A DNA stretch of 64,000 nucleotides from Mesorhizobium qingshengii (GCF_900103325.1 NZ_FMXM01000002.1:124001-188000); one strand, 5' to 3'; shown: positions 49,194 through 59,416, counted from the stretch's first letter. Translations and numbers: made by a program. Notes: generated by a model not told the origin, from the letters alone.

Positions 49194-49289
49194 AATCCGA
49201 AAGAGAAGGTGAGAAGCAATTGCGGCGCGTTCAAGTCCTTGACCGCGCGGGCGCCGTGTCGAGGTTAATCAAAAGCGGCAGCCACGGCA

Positions 49290-50117
49290 CTATTTCGTCG
49301 GGCAGGCTTTCGACTGGTCGAACAATGAAAGATTGACCAGCTTTCCCGTCATCGAGAAGTCGCCATAGTCCATGACGAGGTCGCGGGTGATGCCATTCTC
49401 ATGCAGTTTGAAGCTGATCCGGTATTCGGGCACCTCTTCGCCTGACTTGTCGGTACCGTCGAAATAGGCGATGTCGACCGGCCAGTATTTGTCGGTGGCG
49501 AGCTTCGCCAGCGCCGGGGCCTCCGGGTCGGCCTTGTCGGCATCGGTTTTCTTGCCGACCACGACAGTGGTGGTCATCACCTTGTTGGCGTCTTCGGAGC
49601 CGTCGAACAGGTTGGTTTCATAGAAGCTTTCCCCCTTCTCGGCCTTGCCGATCAGTTCGACCAGATGCTGCGTCGGAAACTGGGTCGCGGCCAGCTCAAG
49701 GCTGTTCTTTTCGGGCTTGTCGATATCGACCTTGAGCCCCTTTGTCTCTTTCGTGGCGATGCCCTTGACCTCCTTGTCGAGGTTCTGGTCGACGAAGGAT
49801 TTCGTCACGAACGAGAATGTCTTGCCTTCCGCATCTTCGAAAGTGGTCGTCTGCTGGTCCGTCAGCCTCGTGTTGTCGGCGGTGACGATCTGGGTGACGA
49901 AGCGGAATTTCACCGTATAGCCTTCGCAAGCCGAGCCGTTGAACTCATAGACCATGCGGCCGGATATGCCTGTTATCCCAGAGCGATCGGAAGCCTTGTT
50001 GAGCGTGAGGTCGTAGACAGCGCGATGTGCCTGCAGCGCCGGCACGGCAAAAGCAGGCCCCATCGAGAAGACCGCCGACAACAGAACGGCAGGGAATACA
50101 AGGCGCGTTGCGCGCAT
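49290..50117 (-). CDS. eipB: Cell envelope integrity protein EipB (DUF1849)
   Basis: A 275-residue periplasmic protein with a signal peptide (RLVFPAVLLSAVFSMGPAFA, cleavage near 25). HRAVYDLTLNKASDRSGITG and GRMVYEFNGSACEGYTVKFR are DUF1849/EipB signatures; Cys in SACEG and the near-terminal Cys in SKACPTK probably form the known disulfide. In Brucella EipB forms a beta-spiral and is needed for envelope integrity. Only Rhizobiales and relatives have it. Confidence 0.9.
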   Translation of the reverse strand: MRATRLVFPAVLLSAVFSMGPAFAVPALQAHRAVYDLTLNKASDRSGITGISGRMVYEFNGSACEGYTVKFRFVTQIVTADNTRLTDQQTTTFEDAEGKTFSFVTKSFVDQNLDKEVKGIATKETKGLKVDIDKPEKNSLELAATQFPTQHLVELIGKAEKGESFYETNLFDGSEDANKVMTTTVVVGKKTDADKADPEAPALAKLATDKYWPVDIAYFDGTDKSGEEVPEYRISFKLHENGITRDLVMDYGDFSMTGKLVNLSLFDQSKACPTK

Positions 50118-50255
50118 GAGGTGCTCCGATCGTCGCGGCTGATGGCAGGCCGCAGGGAAAGATGGTCCAGCTTAAAAAAAGTCGTGGCGGAAGCGAGGCA
50201 AAAATAGCAATTTCGGCCCGGCCAGCGCGGCGCCTTCCAGCAATAGGGAAAACCA

Positions 50256-50720
50256 ATGAGTGAAACAATCGAAAAGCGGCTAAGCGATCTGGGCGTGACA
50301 CTTCCTGTCGCCGCCGCGCCCGCCGCCAACTACGTGCCCTATTGCACAACCGGCAACCTGCTGTTCACCGCCGGGCAGTTGCCGCTCAAGGACGGCAAGC
50401 TGCAGGCGAGCGGCCTGCTTGGCCGTGATGTCGACACCGCGGCCGGCAAGGACGCGGCAAAGTACTGCGCGATCAACATCCTGGCGCAGGCCAAGGCCGC
50501 ACTCGGCGACCTCGAGAAAATTCGCCGCCTTGTGAAGATCACCGTCTTCGTCGCCTCCACGCCGGATTTTGTCGAGCAGCATCTGGTTGCCAATGGCGCC
50601 TCCGATTTCCTGGTCGCGGCACTTGGCGAGCGCGGCAAGCATGCCCGCTCCGCCGTCGGCACCGCCTCCCTGCCGCTTAATGCCGCAGTGGAAATCGAGG
50701 CGATCTTCGAAGTCGAATGA
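50256..50720 (+). CDS. RidA family protein
   Basis: A 154-residue protein of the longer YjgF/RidA subgroup. NYVPYCTTGNLLFTAGQLPL, VKITVFVASTPDFVEQHLVA and HARSAVGTASLPLNAAVEIE (catalytic Arg) are visible. RidA enzymes deaminate reactive enamines and imines; this subgroup's substrate is unknown. It overlaps the GDPD gene by 4 bases and diverges from eipB. Confidence 0.9.
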   Translation: MSETIEKRLSDLGVTLPVAAAPAANYVPYCTTGNLLFTAGQLPLKDGKLQASGLLGRDVDTAAGKDAAKYCAINILAQAKAALGDLEKIRRLVKITVFVASTPDFVEQHLVANGASDFLVAALGERGKHARSAVGTASLPLNAAVEIEAIFEVE

Positions 50721-51463
50721 GCCAGGGGACAACCATGACCGACCTATCCTGGCTGACCGCCCGGCCCGTCGCCCATCGCGGCTTCCACGACATGAACAAG
50801 ACGCGATGGGAAAACACGCTTTCCGCTTTCGCCGCGGCGGCCGAGCGCGGCTATGCCATCGAATGCGACGTGCATCTGTCGTCTGACGGCGTTCCCGTCA
50901 TCATCCATGATGGCGACTTGCAAAGGCTGACCGGACAGGACGGCTTCGTCTGGCAGCGCACCGCGGCGGAGATGGCCGCGCTGAAGGTCGGCGGCACGGC
51001 TGACCATGTGCCGACGCTGCAGGAAGCGCTCGACCTGGTTGATGGCCGCGTACCGATGGTGGTGGAGCTGAAAGGGGTTCCCGGCCGCGACGAGGGCCTC
51101 GTGGCGCGTGTCGGCAAGATACTGAAGCGCTACAAGGGTAAAGCGGCGATCATGTCGTTCGATCATTGGCTGATCCGCGATTTTTCCAAACATGCGCCGG
51201 GCATTCCGGCCGGATTGACCGCCTACGGCAAGGAAAACCAGCTGATCGAGGCGCATTTCGCCATGCTGGCGCACGAGATCGCCTTCACTTCCTATGCCGC
51301 CGGTGATCTGCCGAACCGGTTCGTCAGCTTTGTGCGTGAAAAGCTCGGCATGCCAGTCATCACCTGGACCGTGCACGACCAGCCGGCTGTGGACCTGACC
51401 TTCAAATACGCCGACCAGATGACGTTCGAGGGATTCGAGCCCGATCTTGTCAATGCTGCCTGA
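50717..51463 (+). CDS. Glycerophosphodiester phosphodiesterase family protein
   Basis: A 248-residue GDPD protein; the first ATG overlaps the RidA stop (ATGA), and MTDLSWLTARPVAHRGFHD six codons on is a second start. HRGFHD, WENTLSAF, AIECDVHLSSDGVPVIIHDG and VELKG carry the catalytic His, Glu and metal ligands. It has no signal peptide, so it acts in the cytoplasm, releasing glycerol-3-phosphate from phospholipid-derived diesters. Confidence 0.92.
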   Translation: MSQGTTMTDLSWLTARPVAHRGFHDMNKTRWENTLSAFAAAAERGYAIECDVHLSSDGVPVIIHDGDLQRLTGQDGFVWQRTAAEMAALKVGGTADHVPTLQEALDLVDGRVPMVVELKGVPGRDEGLVARVGKILKRYKGKAAIMSFDHWLIRDFSKHAPGIPAGLTAYGKENQLIEAHFAMLAHEIAFTSYAAGDLPNRFVSFVREKLGMPVITWTVHDQPAVDLTFKYADQMTFEGFEPDLVNAA

Positions 51464-51520
51464 GGTCGGGTTGCCTGAAACGTGACTTGTACCAAGCCGG
51501 GCGGAGCTTAAATAAGTCTC

Positions 51521-52735
51521 ATGGATCAGGGCGACGACGGCGACGGGCAGACATCCAATGCGGACTATTCGATCCGCGTCGCCGCGGGCATCGGCGCGTT
51601 CACCTGCGAGGAATGGAACAGCTTCGGCGGCACCACGCGCGGCGACACGGAAAACGGTTACAACCCGCTTGTTTCATTCGCTTTTCTGAGCGCACTCGAA
51701 GAGTCGGGTTGCGCCGTGCGGCGCACCGGCTGGCAAGGTCATCACCTGAGGCTGGAGAACGCGCAAGGCAGGTTGCTCGGTGCGGTCCCGTGCTATCTCA
51801 AGTCGCACAGCCAGGGCGAATATGTGTTCGATCATGGCTGGTCGGATGCCTTCGAGCGCGCCGGCGGTCGCTACTACCCCAAACTGCAATGCTCGGTGCC
51901 GTTCACGCCGGTCACCGGCCCTCGCCTGCTGGTCACCAGGGGCGAGGATATCGGCACCGTCAAGGCCGGGCTGGCTGCCGGGTTGAAGGCGGTCACGGAC
52001 AAGCTTGGCGTCTCGTCCGCGCATGTCACCTTCGCGCAGGAGAGCGACGTGGAGGTGCTGGAAGCGGCAGGTTTCCTGCATCGCACCGACCAGCAGTTCC
52101 ACTTCTTCAACGAAGGCTTTTCAACCTATGACGATTTCCTCGCCACCCTTGCCTCGCGCAAGCGCAAGGCGATGAAGAAGGAAAGGCGCGAGGCGCTTGC
52201 AGACGGGATCTCGATCGACTGGCTGACGGGCAAGGGCCTCACCGAAAAGGCCTGGGACGACTTCTTCGCCTTCTACATGGACACCGGCAGCCGCAAATGG
52301 GGCCGGCCCTATCTCAACCGCCAGTTCTTCTCGCTGATCGGCGAACGCATGGCCGACGACATTCTGCTGGTCATGGCCAGGCGCAACGGGCGCTATGTTG
52401 CCGGCGCCATCAATTTCATCGGCTCCGACGCCCTCTATGGCCGCAACTGGGGCTGCATCGAGGACCACCCCTTCCTGCATTTTGAGGTCTGCTACCATCA
52501 GGCGATCGACTTCGCCATCGCGCGCAAGCTGAAGGTGGTCGAGGCGGGCGCGCAGGGCGAACACAAGCTGGCGCGCGGCTACCGGCCGGTGACCATGCAT
52601 TCCGCGCACTACATCGCCCATCCCGGCTTGCGCAACGCCGTTGCCGACTATCTCAAGCGCGAACGGCGCGAGGTGGAACGGATGGGCGAATATCTGGGAG
52701 AGCACACCCCGTTTCGCAAAGATCTGGAGGAATAA
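51521..52735 (+). CDS. GNAT-like N-acyltransferase (COG3146)
   Basis: A 404-residue protein of the COG3146/DUF482 group. FDHGWSDAFERAGGRYYPKL, PFTPVTGPRLL and the C-terminal VEAGAQGEHKLARGYRPVTM are hallmarks. The fold is two FemAB/GNAT units. Function is unproven; peptidoglycan or lipid amino-acylation has been suggested for the group. It follows GDPD in the same direction after 57 bases. Confidence 0.88.
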   Translation: MDQGDDGDGQTSNADYSIRVAAGIGAFTCEEWNSFGGTTRGDTENGYNPLVSFAFLSALEESGCAVRRTGWQGHHLRLENAQGRLLGAVPCYLKSHSQGEYVFDHGWSDAFERAGGRYYPKLQCSVPFTPVTGPRLLVTRGEDIGTVKAGLAAGLKAVTDKLGVSSAHVTFAQESDVEVLEAAGFLHRTDQQFHFFNEGFSTYDDFLATLASRKRKAMKKERREALADGISIDWLTGKGLTEKAWDDFFAFYMDTGSRKWGRPYLNRQFFSLIGERMADDILLVMARRNGRYVAGAINFIGSDALYGRNWGCIEDHPFLHFEVCYHQAIDFAIARKLKVVEAGAQGEHKLARGYRPVTMHSAHYIAHPGLRNAVADYLKRERREVERMGEYLGEHTPFRKDLEE

Positions 52736-52832
52736 CAGGCCTTTCGGCGTGACCACCGCCGCTGTTTACCGTCCAGCCGGAATCCGCTAAGCCAAGCTCG
52801 GGCATGGGTGCTCAGGCACCCACGGGGGAAGC

Positions 52833-54506
52833 ATGCAGGGTTTGGCATCTCTGGGTGTCGGGCAATGGCTCGGTGCGGCGGGACTCGTGGCCGCGTCGTT
52901 GCTGGTTGCCTGGCTGGAAGGCAAGCGCTCGGCATGGCCTCTGGGCTTTGCAACCTTCTTTCTTCTCTTTGGCCTCGCGCATCTCGTTTTTCCAGGCAAC
53001 ATCGTCGCCTTGTGGGCTGCGTTGATGCTGACCGCGGCGATCGGCATCGTTTCCAAACTGAAATATCATCACCTCGGTTTCAATTTCCTGGCCGGCGATA
53101 TCTGTCATCTCGCGGCAAGCAGTTTTCGAACTGTTCTGACCGACCACGCGCGCATGGCAATTCCCGCCCTCGCCGGCATGATCGCTATCCTCGCACTGAT
53201 CATTATTCTGGCGTTGACGTTTGCAGAGCCGGCAATGCCGTTGCCACAGCGACTTGCGTTGTTCGGAGCGACGGCAATTGTATATCTGTGCGTTTTCTGG
53301 GTGAGTGGAGGGCTGAAGCGGTTTCGCTTCCACCACCTGACCGACGACCGGGTTCATCTCTCCGCCTTTGTCGCCTCATGGTTCGGTGCGGGTCCGTCGC
53401 GGCGGCCAGGCTTTGTCGACATCGATCCGGACCCGCTGCCGCTCTTGCCGCCAGTGCCGGCAAGACGGTCGGCGTATGAGAAACCGCCGCATATCGTCAT
53501 GATCATGCATGAATCGACATTTGACCCGCGGCGGCTCGGCATACCGGTCAGTCAGGCATTCGAGCCGTTCTTCACACCGCCGGACAGCCTCTGTGGAACG
53601 CTGCATGTCGACGTCTTTGGCGGCAGCACCCTGCAGACGGAGTTTTCGGTGCTGACGGGCCTCTCCTCGCTGTCGTTCGGCAACGACAGCCGTTTCGTCT
53701 TCCATCTTCTAAGCGGGCGCGTGCGGCATGCGCTTCCCTCCGTCCTCACCGGCATCGGCTACGGTGTGTCGCATATCAGCTGCGACCGGCCTTCCTTCGT
53801 CAGCTGCGGCCGGTTCTACAAGTCGATCGGCTTCAATGATGTCAGCTATGCCGAAACCTTGCCGCCCCCGTTCGATGCCGAACGCTGGAAGCGGGAAAAT
53901 CATGACGAGCAACTCTATGACCATGGGCTCGACCAGCTTTCGCGTCGCTTGGCGGACGGCAGGCCCTGCTTTCTTTCGATAACGACACTGATGAACCACG
54001 GCGACCACCGCCGCCGCATCTTCCCGGTCGACCGCCATGCTGAACTGCGCCGCGAAGCCGTCGCCGCGACCGGCGTCGCATCTTATGGCGAATATGTCGT
54101 GCGGTTGGCCGAGAGCGTCGCGGCTTATGCGTCCTTTCGCAAACGGCTCGAAGCCCTGCTGGACGGCCAACCAGCCATCATCATTCGCTACGGCGACCAC
54201 CAGCCGTCGTTCACCACATCGCTTACTGGCTTGCCGCCTTCCGACCTGGCCTTGCGCGAGACATTTTACGCGCTCGAGCCCATCAACGGCGAACTGCCGG
54301 ACGATCTCCCTGCTCCGCCGGTTCTCGATTCCGCCTTCCTGTCGACGCTGACCTTGCTGGCCGCCGGCCTGCCGCTCGATCCGGTGTTCGCCACGCGAGC
54401 CGCCTTGTTGAACGACTGTGCCGCCCCTTACTTCGAAAGCACATCGCCGCGCAAAAGGCGTTTCCACCGCACGCTTGTCGATGCCGGCATGGTCGACCTC
54501 TCCTGA
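52833..54506 (+). CDS. LTA-synthase-like sulfatase-fold membrane protein
   Basis: A 557-residue protein. About five membrane helices fill residues 1-165 (LGAAGLVAASLLVAWLEG is the first). The periplasmic alkaline-phosphatase-fold domain has PPHIVMIMHESTFDPR with the metal-binding Glu, FGGSTLQTEFSVLTGLSS with the catalytic Thr or Ser, SITTLMNHGDHR and IRYGDHQPSF. It resembles phosphoglycerol or phosphoethanolamine transferases (LtaS/MdoB type) acting on periplasmic glycans or lipids. The neighbouring GDPD gene may process the released products. Confidence 0.85.
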   Translation: MQGLASLGVGQWLGAAGLVAASLLVAWLEGKRSAWPLGFATFFLLFGLAHLVFPGNIVALWAALMLTAAIGIVSKLKYHHLGFNFLAGDICHLAASSFRTVLTDHARMAIPALAGMIAILALIIILALTFAEPAMPLPQRLALFGATAIVYLCVFWVSGGLKRFRFHHLTDDRVHLSAFVASWFGAGPSRRPGFVDIDPDPLPLLPPVPARRSAYEKPPHIVMIMHESTFDPRRLGIPVSQAFEPFFTPPDSLCGTLHVDVFGGSTLQTEFSVLTGLSSLSFGNDSRFVFHLLSGRVRHALPSVLTGIGYGVSHISCDRPSFVSCGRFYKSIGFNDVSYAETLPPPFDAERWKRENHDEQLYDHGLDQLSRRLADGRPCFLSITTLMNHGDHRRRIFPVDRHAELRREAVAATGVASYGEYVVRLAESVAAYASFRKRLEALLDGQPAIIIRYGDHQPSFTTSLTGLPPSDLALRETFYALEPINGELPDDLPAPPVLDSAFLSTLTLLAAGLPLDPVFATRAALLNDCAAPYFESTSPRKRRFHRTLVDAGMVDLS

Positions 54507-54569
54507 TTGCCTTGCCGCCCACGGGAGGCTTCGGCTACACCGGGCGAACCACAATCCGGAGCATTCGCC

Positions 54570-54995
54570 ATGGCCGAAACCGCCTATGACACCGACAACA
54601 TCTTCGCCAAGATCCTGCGTGGCGAAATCCCTTCGCACCGCGTCTACGAGGACGAGGCGGTGGTGGCGTTCATGGACGTGATGCCGCAAGGGCCGGGCCA
54701 TACGCTCGTGGTGCCGAAGGCGCCGTCGCGCAATCTGCTCGACGCCGACCCGTCAACATTCGGTCCGCTTTTCACGGTGGTCCAGAAAGTGGCGTTGGCG
54801 GTGAAGGGAGCCTTCGGCGCCGACGGCGTGACCATCCTGCAGTTCAATGAGCCGGCCTCGGGGCAGACCGTCTATCATCTGCACGTGCATGTCATCCCGC
54901 GCTTCGACGGTATCCCGCTGAAGCCGCACACAGGCGGGATGGAGAAGCCCGAAGTGCTGGCGCAGAATGCGGAAAAGATACGGGCAGCGCTGTAA
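54570..54995 (+). CDS. HIT family hydrolase
   Basis: A 141-residue protein starting MAETAYDTDNIFAKILRGEI. The histidine triad is HLHVHVIPRF near 100-109. MPQGPGHTLVVPKA and FNEPASGQTVYH are typical of the HinT/HIT branch. It hydrolyses nucleoside phosphoramidates or dinucleotides. It converges with the kinase-like gene downstream. Confidence 0.93.
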   Translation: MAETAYDTDNIFAKILRGEIPSHRVYEDEAVVAFMDVMPQGPGHTLVVPKAPSRNLLDADPSTFGPLFTVVQKVALAVKGAFGADGVTILQFNEPASGQTVYHLHVHVIPRFDGIPLKPHTGGMEKPEVLAQNAEKIRAAL

Positions 54996-55008
54996 AACTG
55001 AAACAATT

Positions 55009-55635
55009 TCAACCGATTGCAGTTCCAGCCAATTGCTCGATAGCGCTTGGCCGAGCGATGCCTTGCTCCAACCGCAGGCGTATAAAATCCGCGCACTGCT
55101 CGGAATTCACGAGCGAGGTGTCGACTTCAAGATCATAGACGCCCGGTCGGTGTACCTCTTCCTGCCACAGGCGCACAGGCAATGGCACGGGGTCGCGGGG
55201 CGTGCCGGTGACATATCCCTTGCCTGTCGCGCTGGCGGCTCGCCTTTCCATGATGATCTCAATCGGGCAGCGAACGCCGACAAACAGCACCGGCAGGCCA
55301 ATGAGCCGGCGCGCGCAATCGGCAAGGCAGCCGAGGGGCCTCGAATAGGCATCGTGGTGGCCGACATCCACCACGACATTCAGCCCCAGCCGGCTGTGGG
55401 CGGCGATCGATTCGTACAGAGCTGCGTAGAACCCAGGCACAAGGCTTTCGAGGTCCGGACGCTCGCCACCCGGCCGCAGCCCGATTCCAGGTCGGGACCG
55501 CAGTGGCATGACTTGCTCGTAGACGTCGACGCCGAGATTCATCCAGACGCCTTCGAAATTCTCCTGGATGGCTTGAACAATGCTCGATTTTCCTGATCGC
55601 GGCGCACCGTTCAGAATGATGATCTGGCCGCCCAT
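55009..55635 (-). CDS. Chloramphenicol phosphotransferase-like kinase
   Basis: A 208-residue P-loop protein starting MGGQIIILNGAPRSGKSSIV (Walker A GAPRSGKS at 10-17). VVVDVGHHDAYSRP, VLFVGVRCPIEIIMERRAAS and the DLEVDTS end fit the CPT-like family. Most members do not act on chloramphenicol and the substrate is unknown, so no resistance function is claimed. It lies between HIT and clpA. Confidence 0.82.
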   Translation of the reverse strand: MGGQIIILNGAPRSGKSSIVQAIQENFEGVWMNLGVDVYEQVMPLRSRPGIGLRPGGERPDLESLVPGFYAALYESIAAHSRLGLNVVVDVGHHDAYSRPLGCLADCARRLIGLPVLFVGVRCPIEIIMERRAASATGKGYVTGTPRDPVPLPVRLWQEEVHRPGVYDLEVDTSLVNSEQCADFIRLRLEQGIARPSAIEQLAGTAIG

Positions 55636-55656
55636 CCGTCACCTCGTCGTTCCCAA

Positions 55657-55685
55657 CAAAAAAGCCCCGTTTCCGGGGCTTTTTC
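55657..55685 (-). terminator. clpA terminator
   Basis: AAAAAAGCCCCG-TTTC-CGGGGCTTTTT, a 7-bp stem (55663-55669 with 55674-55680) and T-run on the clpA strand; it lies 15 bases past the clpA stop. Confidence 0.85.
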
Positions 55686-55699
55686 GACTTTCGTCAGGG

Positions 55700-58168
55700 T
55701 CAGTTCTTTCGTGGCAGTTGCGGCACGAGGCTACGCTTGCCGCCGTCCTTGCCCTTGGGCTCCGGCTTCTGCGCCACCAACTTCTTCGCCGCGGGCTTTT
55801 TCGCCACGGCCTTGCGCGGCTTGGGAGCATCCTCCGGCTCTTCCTTCTTCGGCTTGACCGGTGCCTCGTCGGCGAGCGAGTCGAGCTTCAGGCCGGTCTC
55901 GCCGGTTTCTTTCTTCTCGACGGTGACGCGCACCGTGCCGCCCTTCTTGAGTTTGCCGAACAGCACCTCGTCAGCCAGCGGCTTCTTGATGTGCTCCTGG
56001 ATGACCCGGCCGAGCGGCCGCGCCCCCATGCGCTCGTCATAGCCCTTGTCGGCCAACCAGGCGATCGCCTCCGGCGACAGGTCGAAGGTGACGCCACGCT
56101 CCGACAGCTGCGCCTCGAGCTGCATGACGAACTTCTGCACCACCTGATGGATGACCGGCACCGGCAGCGAGCCGAACGGGATGATCGCATCGAGCCGGTT
56201 GCGGAACTCCGGCGTGAACAGCCGGTTGATCGCCTCGACATCGTCGCCTTCGCGCTTGGTCGAACCGAAGCCGATCGCCGCGCGCTGCGCATCGGACGCG
56301 CCCGCATTGGTGGTCATGATCAGGATCACATTGCGGAAGTCGATCTGCTTGCCGTTGTGGTCGGTCAGTTTGCCGTGGTCCATCACCTGCAACAGAATGT
56401 TGAACAGGTCCGGATGAGCCTTCTCGACTTCGTCCAGCAACAGCACGCAGTGCGGATGCTGGTCGACGCCATCGGTCAAAAGACCGCCCTGATCGAAGCC
56501 AACATAGCCGGGAGGCGCGCCGATCAGCCGCGATACGGTGTGGCGTTCCATGTATTCCGACATGTCGAAGCGGATCAGTTCGACGCCGAGCGATGCGGCC
56601 AATTGCTTGGCCACTTCGGTCTTGCCGACGCCGGTTGGCCCCGAGAACAGGTAGGAGCCGATCGGCTTTTCCGGCTCGCGCAGGCCGGCACGCGCCAGCT
56701 TGATGGCCGACGTCAGCGCGGTGATCGCGGTGTCCTGACCATAGACGACGCGCTTCAGCTCGATGTCGAGGCCTTGCAGCACCTTCTCGTCGTCGGCCGA
56801 AACCGTCTTCGGCGGGATACGGGCCATGGTGGCGATCGTCGCTTCGATCTCCTTGATGCCGATGGTCTTCTTGCGCTTGGCCTCGGGCACCAGCATCTGC
56901 GAGGCGCCGGTCTCGTCGATTACGTCGATCGCCTTGTCCGGCAGCTTGCGGTCGTTGATATAGCGAGCCGACAGTTCCACCGAGGCCTTGATCGCCTCGT
57001 TGGTGAACTTCACCTTGTGGAACTCCTCATAGTAGGGCTTCAGACCCTTCATGATCTCGATGGCGTCCTCGATGGTCGGCTCGTTGACATCGATCTTCTG
57101 GAAGCGCCGCACCAGGGCGCGGTCCTTCTCGAAGAATTGGCGGAACTCCTTGTAGGTGGTCGAGCCGATGCAGCGGATCGCACCCGATGACAGCGCCGGC
57201 TTCAGCAGGTTGGATGCGTCCATGGCACCGCCCGATGTCGCCCCGGCCCCGATCACCGTATGGATCTCGTCGATGAACAGCACGGCACCTGGATAGTCCT
57301 CAAGTTCCTTGACGACCTGCTTCAGCCGTTCCTCGAAATCGCCGCGATAGCGCGTACCGGCCAACAGCGTGCCCATGTCGAGCGCGAAGATGGTGGCGTT
57401 GTGCAGCACTTCGGGGACGTCGCCCTCGACGATGCGCTTGGCAAGGCCCTCGGCGATCGCCGTCTTGCCGACGCCGGGATCACCGACATAGAGCGGGTTG
57501 TTCTTGGAACGGCGGCACAGCACCTGGATCGTGCGGTTGATCTCGGACTCGCGGCCGATCAGCGGATCGATCTTGCCGGCCTTGGCCTTGTTGTTGAGAT
57601 TGACGCAATATGCGGTCAGCGCGTCCTGCTGCTGCTTTTTCTTGCCGCCTTCCTCTTGCGGCTCGGCGCCGTTCTGGCCACCCTGTTCGTCATCGGCGCC
57701 ACGTGGCGAGCGTGTCTCGGATGCACCGGGACGCTTGGCGATGCCGTGCGAGATGTAGTTGACCGCGTCATAGCGGGTCATCTGCTGTTCCTGCAGGAAA
57801 TAGGCGGCATGGCTCTCGCGCTCGGCGAAGATGGCGACGAGCACGTTGGCGCCCGACACTTCCTCGCGGCCCGACGACTGCACGTGGATCACCGCGCGCT
57901 GGATGACGCGCTGGAAACCGGCTGTCGGCTTGGAATCCTCATCGTAGCCGGTGACGAGATTGTCGAGCTCGGTGTCGATATAGGTGAGAACCGTGTGCTT
58001 CAGTTCGTCGAGATCGACATTGCAGGCGCGCATGACGGCGGCCGCCTCCGTGTCGTCGATGAGCGCGAGCAGCAGATGTTCAAGGGTTGCGTATTCATGG
58101 TGCCGCTCATTGGCGAGCGTCAGCGCCTGGTGAAGCGCCTTTTCCAGGCCTTGGGAGAAAGCCGGCAT
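55700..58168 (-). CDS. clpA: ATP-dependent Clp protease ATP-binding subunit ClpA
   Basis: An 822-residue AAA+ unfoldase. Two Clp N repeats fill residues 1-145; D1 has Walker [10 protein letters not shown] at about 229-236 and D2 GPTGVGKTE near 515. A ClpP-binding IGF-like loop is suggested by [10 protein letters not shown] near 640. The C-terminal 65 residues are a Lys/Pro/Ala-rich tail not present in E. coli ClpA. With ClpP and ClpS it degrades N-degron substrates. clpS lies 6 bases upstream. Confidence 0.97.
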   Translation of the reverse strand: MPAFSQGLEKALHQALTLANERHHEYATLEHLLLALIDDTEAAAVMRACNVDLDELKHTVLTYIDTELDNLVTGYDEDSKPTAGFQRVIQRAVIHVQSSGREEVSGANVLVAIFAERESHAAYFLQEQQMTRYDAVNYISHGIAKRPGASETRSPRGADDEQGGQNGAEPQEEGGKKKQQQDALTAYCVNLNNKAKAGKIDPLIGRESEINRTIQVLCRRSKNNPLYVGDPGVGKTAIAEGLAKRIVEGDVPEVLHNATIFALDMGTLLAGTRYRGDFEERLKQVVKELEDYPGAVLFIDEIHTVIGAGATSGGAMDASNLLKPALSSGAIRCIGSTTYKEFRQFFEKDRALVRRFQKIDVNEPTIEDAIEIMKGLKPYYEEFHKVKFTNEAIKASVELSARYINDRKLPDKAIDVIDETGASQMLVPEAKRKKTIGIKEIEATIATMARIPPKTVSADDEKVLQGLDIELKRVVYGQDTAITALTSAIKLARAGLREPEKPIGSYLFSGPTGVGKTEVAKQLAASLGVELIRFDMSEYMERHTVSRLIGAPPGYVGFDQGGLLTDGVDQHPHCVLLLDEVEKAHPDLFNILLQVMDHGKLTDHNGKQIDFRNVILIMTTNAGASDAQRAAIGFGSTKREGDDVEAINRLFTPEFRNRLDAIIPFGSLPVPVIHQVVQKFVMQLEAQLSERGVTFDLSPEAIAWLADKGYDERMGARPLGRVIQEHIKKPLADEVLFGKLKKGGTVRVTVEKKETGETGLKLDSLADEAPVKPKKEEPEDAPKPRKAVAKKPAAKKLVAQKPEPKGKDGGKRSLVPQLPRKN

Positions 58169-58174
58169 GTTACC

Positions 58175-58504
58175 TCACTTCTTCTCCATCACGCATTGCA
58201 GCGGATGCTGATTCTGTCGGGCGAAATCCATGACCTGGGACACTTTGGTCTCGGCCACCTCGAATGTATAGACCCCGCACTCGCCCACTCCATGATTGTG
58301 AACATGAAGCATGATGCGTGTGGCGGCTTCGCGATCCTTCTGGAAAAAACGTTCCAGCACGTGAACCACGAACTCCATGGGCGTGTAGTCGTCGTTGAGG
58401 ATGAGGACCCGATAAAGGCTGGGCTTCTTGGTTTTGGTTTTGGTGCGCGTAATGACGGCCGTCCCACGGCCGGCCTCATTGCCGTCGCCGTCGCCGTTTT
58501 GCAT
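58175..58504 (-). CDS. clpS: ClpS adaptor protein
   Basis: A 109-residue protein from ATG 58504 ([15 protein letters not shown]). An ATG at 58570 would add 22 basic residues; neither start has a clear ribosome site. [20 protein letters not shown] carries the N-degron-binding Asn-Asp-Asp, and [20 protein letters not shown] the ClpA contact. It delivers substrates with bulky N-terminal residues to ClpAP. It is coupled to clpA. Confidence 0.95.
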   Translation of the reverse strand: MQNGDGDGNEAGRGTAVITRTKTKTKKPSLYRVLILNDDYTPMEFVVHVLERFFQKDREAATRIMLHVHNHGVGECGVYTFEVAETKVSQVMDFARQNQHPLQCVMEKK

Positions 58505-58703
58505 TCGCACCACTCGTCTCGTGGCAGTCAAACCGATAGTCACGTATTCCTGCCTCTTTCGAATCCTCATGCGAGTTCGACATGTAGGTGTTCGATGGAC
58601 GATTTTAAGCCCTTCTGTTTAGCTGACAATATGGCTAGGTGGCCAACTTGGACGATTTTCGCAATCGTGAAGGGGCGCGAGGCCCCGGAGCTGAAATTGA
58701 CAT

Positions 58704-58742
58704 GAAAAAACCCGGCCACGTTTCCGCGGCCGGGCTTTTTCC
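58704..58742 (-). terminator. Phasin gene terminator
   Basis: AAAAAA-CCCGGCC...GGCCGGG-CTTTTT: a 7-bp GC stem (58711-58717 with 58728-58734) extended by further pairs, between A- and T-runs. It lies about 60 bases past the phasin stop. Confidence 0.8.
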
Positions 58743-58799
58743 CAGGCCCAAAGGGCCGGATCTGGGTCACGTCAGGCGAAATCACTTCGCCCGGGCGAA

Positions 58800-59129
58800 T
58801 TACTTCGCCTTGGCGACGATCGATTCGAACGGCTTGTAGGCTTCCTTGGCGAGTTCGGCATAAAGGTCGCCAATCTTGGTGGCCTCGGCGACGAACGCCT
58901 CGTAGGACTGCTTGGCATAGTCGGACTGGATCTCGATCGCCTTTTCCAGCGACTTGGCCGAAAGGATCTTCTCGACCACGGCGCTGCCGGCTTCGAAGCT
59001 CTTCTTGGTGTATTCGCCAGCCTCGGTGGCGATCGCTTGGGCGCCCTTGGAGAGCGACGCGAAGCTCTTCAATCCGGTGTCGGCAAACTCTTTACCGTAT
59101 TTGCTGAAGTCCTCATAGGTCTGGGTCAT
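58800..59129 (-). CDS. Phasin
   Basis: A 109-residue protein. ATG 59129 (MTQTYEDFSKYGKEFADTGL) is favoured because AAGGGA lies nine bases upstream; the ATG at 59138 would touch it. Amphipathic helices with SLEKAIEIQSDYAKQSYEAF are the phasin signature (Phasin_2 family). It coats polyhydroxybutyrate granules. The promoter carries two dyads typical of control by a PHB-responsive repressor. Confidence 0.9.
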   Translation of the reverse strand: MTQTYEDFSKYGKEFADTGLKSFASLSKGAQAIATEAGEYTKKSFEAGSAVVEKILSAKSLEKAIEIQSDYAKQSYEAFVAEATKIGDLYAELAKEAYKPFESIVAKAK

Positions 59130-59178
59130 TTCACGCATTCCCTTGACGGTTGAAGCGTCCTTCTTCGGGGCGCCCTTT

Positions 59179-59220
59179 GTGCAATGCACGCCAATATATT
59201 GTGCGCCGCACAAAAGTCAA
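59179..59220 (-). promoter_or_regulatory. Phasin promoter with two operator dyads
   Basis: On the coding strand TTGACT (59220-59215) and TATATT (59198-59193) are 16 bases apart. GTGC-GCC-GCAC (59201-59211) fills the spacer, and GTGC-AAT-GCAC (59179-59189) lies just past the -10. The dyad centres are 22 bases apart, about two helical turns. This fits repression by a PhaR-type regulator, by inference. Confidence 0.7.
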
Positions 59221-59416
59221 TATTCCGCCAGTCTTGCGGGCCTGCCTGCGCAGGCAATGGCTAAAAATCGAATAAAGAGAGCTTCAAGCCCGAAGAAAAT
59301 GGTGAACGCGGCGGTTACCATAAACGGATTGGTAACGCTGCCCCGGTAGCTTGGCCGGAAGTGAGGCAGGATCCCTTTGCCGCCTCCGAAGCAACGAGAA
59401 TTCAAAGGAAGTATCA

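Noticed and set aside
55580..58705. Two long plus-strand ORFs (536 and 481 codons) opposite clpA and clpS
   Set aside because: Both are GC-rich-genome shadows of ClpA/ClpS; no domain or ribosome site supports them.
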